A stretch of 64,000 nt of DNA from assembly GCA_026119855.1 (NCBI GenBank), contig JAOWBW010002491.1:1-64000 (forward strand). The letters are read 5' to 3'. The stretch is from Campanula takesimana. Lineage: Eukaryota > Streptophyta > Magnoliopsida > Asterales > Campanulaceae. A program made the translations under genes and the position numbers. Shown here one piece after another: positions 57,277 through 64,000 of the stretch. Within the stretch, counting starts at the first letter, position 1, and each line of letters opens with the position of its first letter. The notes below the pieces were generated by a model, which searched no databases, was not told where the DNA came from, and saw only the letters and a list, made by a program, of their open reading frames with translations.

Positions 57277-59432
57277 TGTAACGACCCCAAAACCCGTCCC
57301 TATTTATTTTATATTTTTGGGGATTTTAATTTGAACATATGTGTGCATTTTATGTGTTGCATCATATTTTATGATTTGCACATCTTACTTGATTATTTGT
57401 GTTATTTACTTAGTTAGTGATAATAATGGTTAAAGGAGTTAATTGATTAAGTGAAACTATAGGGTCCTTTGTAGAAATATAACTTTAAGGGCTTAAGTGT
57501 TAAAAATGGAAGTTGGGTGACTAAATTATAAACTTTGGAAAAAAATCTTTATATGCTTATCTTTCTTTTCTCCCTCTGTGTTAAAAACAAACTGAGCAAC
57601 ATTTCTTCTCGTTCTTCCTAGGGTTAAAAGAAAAAGGTAAGTTCATCCTATTTCGATTTATATCTTTTTATTTACTACTCCGTTTTAAAATCTAATTATA
57701 TAAAAATGATCAGGGCGTTGAGTAGGTCATTTCTACCCGAACAAAATATATTTCTGCGATTCTTTTTCTAGAAATAGGTAAGTTACTAATTCCCCTTAAA
57801 TGTTAAAATGGTCATATATATGTTGTATATGTTATATGTGGTGAAATTATTGTGAAAAGAATTTATTTGTGATACTTGTAACTTTGGGACAAAGTGAGTA
57901 TTTGGTATATTAGTTTGGTTGGGTTCAAAGTGGTGTTAAAGTTGTTTTGAGACTGATTTTGTAGCCTTAGTAAAGTTATAAGTGTTAATGTGTATTACTT
58001 TTGGGACGGTGAAACGAAGGGAGAAAAATTTAGTGCATTTTGGCCTGTCGAGTGGGTTGGGCGGCCACCCAAATAGGGCGTGCGACCGCCCATTTATCTG
58101 GAAGGTTTTGGTCGTAGGACAGAGCATTTTGGGCGGCCGCACAGGCTGGTGTGGGCGACCGCCCAGGGTTGCTGGAAAGTTGAGTTGTTTTAATCCAAGT
58201 GATTTAGAGTTCAATCTTGGTCTAGGTCTTAGGTGATATCCTAGAGTACCTAGAGGGTTGTTGTGAAACACTCTAGTGTTTGAAATTGGTTCCTTTGTGA
58301 ACAAATATGTTATGGAATGTGAATAAGTGTTACATGGGGTATTGTTGAACATCTTTTGATGTGGTTTGGATTGGTTCATCTTTGTGATGTATTTGGCTTG
58401 GTTCCCTACTTTGGAATCATTGCCCCCGGTTGTTGTTTAAGCAAGTATTCATTACTATGCTCGTGTTTAAAGTCCAGCTGGTACTTATTGTGGAGTCAGG
58501 CAGTGGGAGAATTATAGTGACATAAGTTAAGTTCACTATAAGGTTTTCCATTGGTACCTTGAGTCAGGCAGTGGGGGAATTATAGTGGCACACAAGCCAA
58601 GTTCACTATAAGGTTTTCCACTGTTGCCTTTTTGTTTTCCCCAGTCCAGATTGGCCTTGGATGGGATGAATCGCTCCCTTGGGTGAGCATTTGGGTTATG
58701 ACTTTGTGTCATATTCCCCCCCGTTGTTACTTTGGTTCTTATGGTTATGGTTTGGTTTTCGGGACCCCGGCTTCAGCTATTTATACTGCTCAGATGGTTT
58801 TCTCAGTTGGTTTTCTCAGATGGTATTCTCAGACAGTTATGTTTGTTGGGTAAACCTTGGCTTGGTATCCACCTTAGTGTGGACTTTGTGGTATTTGTGG
58901 TATATGAGTTGGTTTTACCTATCATACTATGTACTATATGATGCTTATGATATTGTTCTTTATGCTTATCATTTTAGCATGAAACGTAGTTGCATTTAGT
59001 AGCTTACTGAGATTCATTCTCACCCCTTATTTGTTTACTATTTTAGATAAAGGCGAGTCCAGGGGATAGGACACTTTGGCACGGGAGGACGTTGGAGTGG
59101 TAAGAATTGGGTTTTGTTGGTAAAGGTTACATTATGTAAATGTAAAACCTTTTGGGTAGAGTACCCGTACTTCCTATTGTAACACCTATTTTGAATAATG
59201 TTGGTGTATGTACATTTGTATAAAAGTTTGTAAGCCTTCGGGCTAAGTACTTTCGTTGTGAAAGTTGGTTGTAAAGTTTGTTTAAAGTTAAATGAAGTCT
59301 TTGAACTTCAAGTGTGATTTTGTTAAACTTTATGAAAGTACATTTCGAAAAATTTTCAAAAGTGTTTTATAACGTCTTCCACTCGTGTCCCGAGCGTGGG
59401 GTCAAGTAGGACCACGGGTCTGGGGCACGACA
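57277..59432 (+). mobile_element. Gypsy-D 5' LTR (about 2.16 kb)
   Basis: It starts TGTAACGACCCC and ends CACGACA before the primer site. GC-rich words GGGCGGCC or GCGACCGCCC lie at 58059, 58081, 58131 and 58153, two pairs spaced 21-22 bp. A 68-bp direct duplication starting GAGTCAGGCAGTGGG lies at 58493 and 58561. The left flank GTATC (57272-57276) is the predicted target duplication. Confidence 0.9.
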
Positions 59433-59434
59433 GT

Positions 59435-59446
59435 TGGTATCAGAGC
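59435..59446 (+). other. Gypsy-D primer-binding site
   Basis: TGGTATCAGAGC, complementary to initiator methionine tRNA, two bases after the LTR. This is the usual site in Del/Tekay chromoviruses. Confidence 0.9.
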
Positions 59447-59542
59447 TAGGTTGTAGATGGTCTAGAACGACTAAATGACCTAGGAGGGTAGTAGAGTATA
59501 GAGTGAGTAACGTTGAGTGTTCTATGCAGGTATTCATTCAAA

Positions 59543-60532
59543 ATGGTTAGAACTGAAGGTGATCAGTCTGGGCCTTCAGGGCAAGATAAGGTCAGAGAGG
59601 AAGCTCGAATAATGTTCCAAGGCATGTTTGAGGCTGCAATGAAAACAATTAATGATCAGAGACAAAAGAGGGAACAGGCACCACCAAGATATGGGTTGGC
59701 ACAATTCTTGAAGATGGAACCCATGGGCTATGATGGAGAGCCTGATGTATCTAAGACAGAAAGGTGGATTGAATCAATGGAAAAGATCTTTGATGCTTTA
59801 AGATGTTCTGAGGAAGATCAAGTCAGGTTTGCTACTTATAAGCTGAATGGAGCTGCCGAGCATTGGTGGAAAGCTTTGAAAACTAAATGGGATGAGACTC
59901 ATGTACCCTATACTTGGGAGAATTTTCTGGGGAAGTTTAAAGAACACTTCATTCCCCGGGTAGATCAAGACAGGAAGGAATTGGGTTACTTTAACTTGGA
60001 GCAAGGTTCTATGTCAGTGGCTCAGTATTCAGCTAAATTTTCAGAGTTGTCCAGGTATTGTTTTCACTTAGTGGCAACTGAGGAGAGAAAGGCTACGAGG
60101 TTTGTGAAGGGTTTGAAAACTGTGATTAGAACTCAACTAGTATCCCACAAGTTGCAAGATTTTCAAGATGCAGTTGATCGAGCCTACCAGGTGGAGCATG
60201 ATATTGAGGAACACAAGAAGAAAATGGAGTTGTTAGGTGCAGGGAGGCAAGGTAGGCAACAACAACAACGTAGTGATAATAGAGGAAATCAAGGTGGATC
60301 TTCACAATTCAAAGGGTCTTCTCAAAGACAGTCAGGTAATAGAAATCAAAGTAATACTTCAGGGAGTCAGAACATAGGATTCTGTAATTATTGTCAGAAA
60401 GAAGGGCATTCAGAAGAAAGATGTTGGAAGAAGCAGGGTAAATGTTTGAATTGTGGTCAGTTGGGTCATTTTCAGAAGGATTGCCCTAGATTTAAGGTAC
60501 AGGAATCGGGAAGTGCAGTTGGGTCTTCTTAG
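59543..60532 (+). CDS. Gypsy-D gag
   Basis: Gag of a Ty3/gypsy element, the protein that forms the particle and binds the RNA. I place the start at ATG 59543 (MVRTEGDQSG); the frame is open a little further upstream only through a TTG codon. Residues 60-200 are the retrotransposon gag core (KTERWIESMEKIFDAL, AAEHWWKALK, ENFLGKFKEHFIP, LSRYCFHL). Residues 240-280 are Gln/Ser/Asn-rich. Two zinc knuckles follow: CNYCQKEGHSEERC and CLNCGQLGHFQKDC. The frame ends at TAG (60530) and pol continues after it in the same frame, so the stop is either a mutation in a single gag-pol frame or a read-through stop. 329 codons, full length for the family. Confidence 0.85.
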   Translation: MVRTEGDQSGPSGQDKVREEARIMFQGMFEAAMKTINDQRQKREQAPPRYGLAQFLKMEPMGYDGEPDVSKTERWIESMEKIFDALRCSEEDQVRFATYKLNGAAEHWWKALKTKWDETHVPYTWENFLGKFKEHFIPRVDQDRKELGYFNLEQGSMSVAQYSAKFSELSRYCFHLVATEERKATRFVKGLKTVIRTQLVSHKLQDFQDAVDRAYQVEHDIEEHKKKMELLGAGRQGRQQQQRSDNRGNQGGSSQFKGSSQRQSGNRNQSNTSGSQNIGFCNYCQKEGHSEERCWKKQGKCLNCGQLGHFQKDCPRFKVQESGSAVGSS

Positions 60533-63500
60533 GGCCAGAAGAGGGATTCTTCAGGAAAGCCTAATGTGCAAGGTCGTGTCTTTGCCATTACTCAACAACA
60601 GGCTTCAGATTCCTCTAATGTGATAGGAGGTGTTATTTCTGTGTCTAGTTTGAGGGCACGTACACTTATAGACCCTGGCTCATCACATTCTTATGTGTCT
60701 GTGCATTTTGCTTCTCGATTGAATTTGTCTTCTGAATCTCTACCTTATGTGTTAGAGGTGTCTACTCCTATAGGGGAGTGTTTGGTGACTAATGAGGTGT
60801 TGCATTCTTGTGATGTGCATATACGTGAGCATGTTTTACCTGCTGATTTAATTATCTTACCATTACAAGATTTTGATATTATCTTTGGTATGGATTGGTT
60901 GGGTAAATATCATACGTCTGTTGATTGTGCTAGAAAGGTGGTCACATTTTCTATCCCTAATGTTCCTAAATTTACTTTTGAAACTGTTCCCTGGGGTAGA
61001 GAGATTCGTATTATTTCTTATGTGAAGGCTAGAAAGCTATTGAATCGTGGTTGTGTGGGGTATTTGGCTAGTGTTCTTGATACTACTAAAAGGGTTCCTG
61101 ATATTGAGGATGTGCCTATTGTTAAAGAATTTTCAGATGTATTTTCTTCTGAGTATGCTATGCCTCCTAACCGGGAAATCGAGTTCTGTATTGACTTACT
61201 TCCAGGTACAGCTCCTCTATCTGAGGCACCTTATAGAATGGCCCCAGCTGAGTTGAAAGAGTTGAAGGTTCAGTTACAAGAGTTACTTGATCGAGGATTC
61301 ATTCGTCCTAGTGTATCCCCGTGGGTAGCTCCAGTGTTATTTGTCAAAAAGAAAGATGGGTCCTTGAGATTGTGTATTGATTACAGAAAGCTGAATCAGG
61401 TAACTATAAAGAACAAGTATCCACTTCCTCATATTGATGATTTATTTGATCAACTTCAAGGGTCGGTTGTCTTTTCAAAACTTGACTTGAGGAGTGGGTA
61501 CCACCAGTTGAAAATCCATCCTGAAGACATTTCTAAAACTGCTTTCCGTAGTAGATATGGCCATTATGAGTTTCTTGTTATGCCTTTCGAGTTGACTAAT
61601 GCTCCGGTTGTTTTTATGGATATGATGAATAGGGTCTTTAAACCTTATCTTGATACCTTCGTGGTTATATTTATTGATGATATTCTTGTTTATTCCAAGT
61701 CTCGGGTAGAACATGAACAGCATTTACGAATGGTTTTATCCATTCTTCGTGAGAAGCAGTTGTTTGCTAAATTCAGTAAGTGTGCTTTTTGGCTCGATGA
61801 AGTATCTTTTCTTGGGCACGTGATTTCCAATAAAGGTATATCGGTTGATCCATCCAAGATTGAGGCTATTGTGAATTGGAATAGGCCAGAATCAGTTACA
61901 GAAATTCGAAGCTTCTTGGGGTTAGCTGGGTACTACAAAAGGTTCATTGAGGGGTTTTCTAAGATTGCAACTCCCTTAACTCAGTTGACTCTAAAGAATG
62001 TTCCTTATGTGTGGGATGAAAAATGTCAAGTTAGCTTTGAAGAGATTGACTACAGCTCCTATTCTTGCCCTACCTAATGGAAATGATGATTTGGTGATAT
62101 ATAGTGATGCTTCTAAAGAAGGCCTCGGGTGTGTATTAATGCAAAATGGAAGGATGATTGCGTATGCTTCGAGGAAGTTGACTCCGAGTGAACAGAATTA
62201 TCCTACCCATGACATGGAGCTTGCGGCTATTGTCTTTGCGTTGCACAAGTGGAAACATTATCTTTATGGAGCAAAATTTGAGATTTTTACCGATCATCAA
62301 AGTTTGAAGTATCTTTTCTCTCAAAAGGAGTTGAATAACAGGCAAAGAAGATGGATGGAGTTACTGAAGGACTATGATTGTACTATTTTTTATCATCCGG
62401 GTAAAGTAAATGTGGTAGCCGATACCATTAGCCGGAAATCTTATATAGCTTCATTGATGGTGCGTGAATGGAAGATGTTAGAGGATGCTCGAGATTGGAG
62501 TCCTTATGAATCAAAGCATGGAGATATTTTTGCGAACATTCGAGTATTACCAACTTTAATTCAACAAATAAAGGAAGCTCAGAAGGATGACCCGAAGTTG
62601 GTAAAGATTATGATAAGATCAAGGAAGGTAAATTTGAGAATTTCCCTCTCAATTCTGAAGGGGTATTGACTTTCAGAGGCCGGTTATGTGTGCCTTGTGT
62701 TGATGGGATTAAACACCAAGTTCTTGATGAAGGCCATAAGTCGAGGCATACTATTCACCCCGGGAGTACTAAAATGTATCAGAATTTGAAGCAACACTTT
62801 TGGTGGAATAATATGAAGAGGGAAATAGCGGATTATGTATCCAAGTGTTTAACATATCAACAAGTTAAAGCTGAACATCAAAGGCCCGCGGGATTGCTTC
62901 AATCATTAGAGATTCCGAAATGGAAGTGGGAGAATGTTACTATGGATTTTGTGACAGGGTTACCTCGTACACGAAGAAGGTTTGATGAAGTTTGGGTGAT
63001 TGTTGATAGATTTTGTGACAGGGTTACCTTGTACATTAATGTGATCGTGAGATTAGATGGAGTTCCAGTTAGCATTGTTTCTGATCGTGATCCTAGATTC
63101 ACATCTCGGTTTTGGCAAGCATTTCAGAAGGCTTTGGGTTCAGAATTGAAGTTTAGTACAGCTTTTCATCCTCAAACAGATGGTCAGTCAGAAAGAACCA
63201 TTCAGATTCTTGAGGACATGTTGAGGGCTTGTTCAGTTGATTTTGCAGATTCTAGGGATATTCATTTGCCTCTTGGGAATTTGCTTATAATAACAGCTTT
63301 CAGTCCAGTATTGGGATGGCTCCTTATAAAGCCTTGTATGGGAGGAAATGTCGATCTCCTATCTGTTGGGATGAAGTGGGAGAAGCCAAGATTTGGGGTG
63401 TTCAGATGGTTAATGATTCAGTTGAGAAGGTTAAACTTATTCGGGATCGCTTGAGTACCGCTCAGAGTAGACAGAAAAGTTATGCCGATCACAGGAGACG

Positions 63501-63948
63501 AGATCTCGAGTTTGAAAAGGGTGACTTTGTGTTCTTGAAGGTTTCACCTAAGGTTGGTATTCGAAGGTATGGAAAGAAAGGCAAGCTTGCTCTGAGGTAT
63601 ATTGGTCCATTTGAGATTCTTGGAAGAGTTGGAGATCGGGCGTATCGTCTTACATTACATCCTTCTCTTGATAAAATCCATAATGTGTTTCATATATCTA
63701 TGCTTCGAAAGTATGTGTATGACCCTTCTCATGTATTATCTGAGGTTCCCGAGGATATTGAGCCGAGTATGTCTTACGAGGAGCATCCAGTCCAAGTCAT
63801 TGATTCGAAGGTCCAAGAATTGAGAAACAAAAGTATTCCTCTTGTTTGAGTTGTATGGAGGAACCACAATGTGGAAGAATCAACTTGGGAGCTTCGGGAG
63901 GAGATCGAGAGAAAGTACCCTTGGTTGTTTGAGGGCCTAGGTAAGTAG
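60533..63948 (+). pseudogene. Gypsy-D pol with chromodomain, frameshifted
   Basis: Order: protease, RT, RNase H, integrase, chromodomain. The protease motif reads LIDPGSSHSYVS, with Pro after the catalytic Asp. RT has KLDLRSGYHQ and FIDDILVYSK (about 61675), intact. RNase H has YSDAS, DMELAA and TDHQSL. Integrase has H-x3-H but CLTYQQ, losing one zinc cysteine, and then MDF, SDRDPRF and GQSERT for the catalytic triad. The C-terminal VIDSKVQELRNKS...VVWRNHNVEESTWE is a chromodomain, placing it among Del/Tekay chromoviruses, which aim at heterochromatin. Breaks: frameshifts near 62035, 62640 and 63275, and TGA at 63847 inside the chromodomain. An 18-base stretch replaces about 60 bases between VDR and LYI in integrase. 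Not active. Confidence 0.88.
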
Positions 63949-63974
63949 CCCTAAAATTCGGGATGAATTTTCTT

Positions 63975-63988
63975 TAAGGGGGAGTGAT
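63975..63988 (+). other. Gypsy-D polypurine tract
   Basis: TAAGGGGGAGTGAT directly precedes the start of the 3' LTR at 63989. Confidence 0.85.
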
Positions 63989-64000
63989 TGTAACGACCCC
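63989..64000 (+). mobile_element. Gypsy-D 3' LTR, first 12 bases
   Basis: TGTAACGACCCC equals the first bases of the 5' LTR at 57277. The rest lies beyond the window. Confidence 0.92.

Noticed and set aside
58632..58999. Overlapping hydrophobic open frames in the gypsy-D LTR
   Set aside because: They lie wholly within the LTR, are T-rich and lack any resemblance to known proteins.

Overview
This window is nuclear DNA of a flowering plant, most likely a eudicot. The evidence is plant LTR retrotransposon lineages (Ty1/copia with an initiator-Met primer site, Tat/Ogre-like and Del/Tekay-like Ty3/gypsy), Stowaway MITEs, Helitron termini and a LINE remnant. I see no convincing host gene, no tRNA or rRNA gene and no CRISPR. 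The species cannot be named from this sequence.

Layout. Positions 1-41934 are one nested stack of retrotransposons. The oldest is Tat-A (minus strand; 3' LTR at 14596-15292, interior at 15293-15644 and 35575-40912, 5' LTR from 40913). Copia-3 (15650-35569, TSD CCTAG) sits in its interior, and Tat-B (16627-28149, TSD GTTTG) sits in the 5' LTR of copia-3. Copia-2 (minus, ends at 14595) lies in the Tat-A 3' LTR, and copia-1 (plus, ends at 7249) lies in the 3' LTR of copia-2. A copia LTR scrap (41635-41934) and a truncated gypsy element, gypsy-C (41935-45316), close the stack. From 45317 to 57276 the DNA is AT-rich and made of small elements: eight Stowaway MITEs, a 135-bp tandem array, a LINE fragment, Helitron ends and two elements embedded in (TA)n. 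From 57277 to the window end there is a nearly complete but mutated Del/Tekay-type chromovirus (gypsy-D).

Every polyprotein is broken. Tat-B lacks pol entirely, has a gag that seems to have lost its capsid core, and carries on its antisense strand a four-exon gene with a plant mobile domain whose three introns are all phase 0. Copia-3 has a ruined coding region but LTRs only about 4% diverged, so it probably moved using enzymes supplied by relatives.

The most unusual signal is in the LTRs. Short GC-rich palindromic words recur at a spacing of 22 bp (21 in one case) in all three copia elements and in the unrelated gypsy-D. The words differ completely between elements, yet within each copia element the word in the LTR is also found in the untranslated leader. 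The Tat elements show an analogous CCGTACGG pair at a 34-bp spacing. This looks like a conserved architecture with fast-changing sequence, as would suit recognition by a host factor, though function is inference only.
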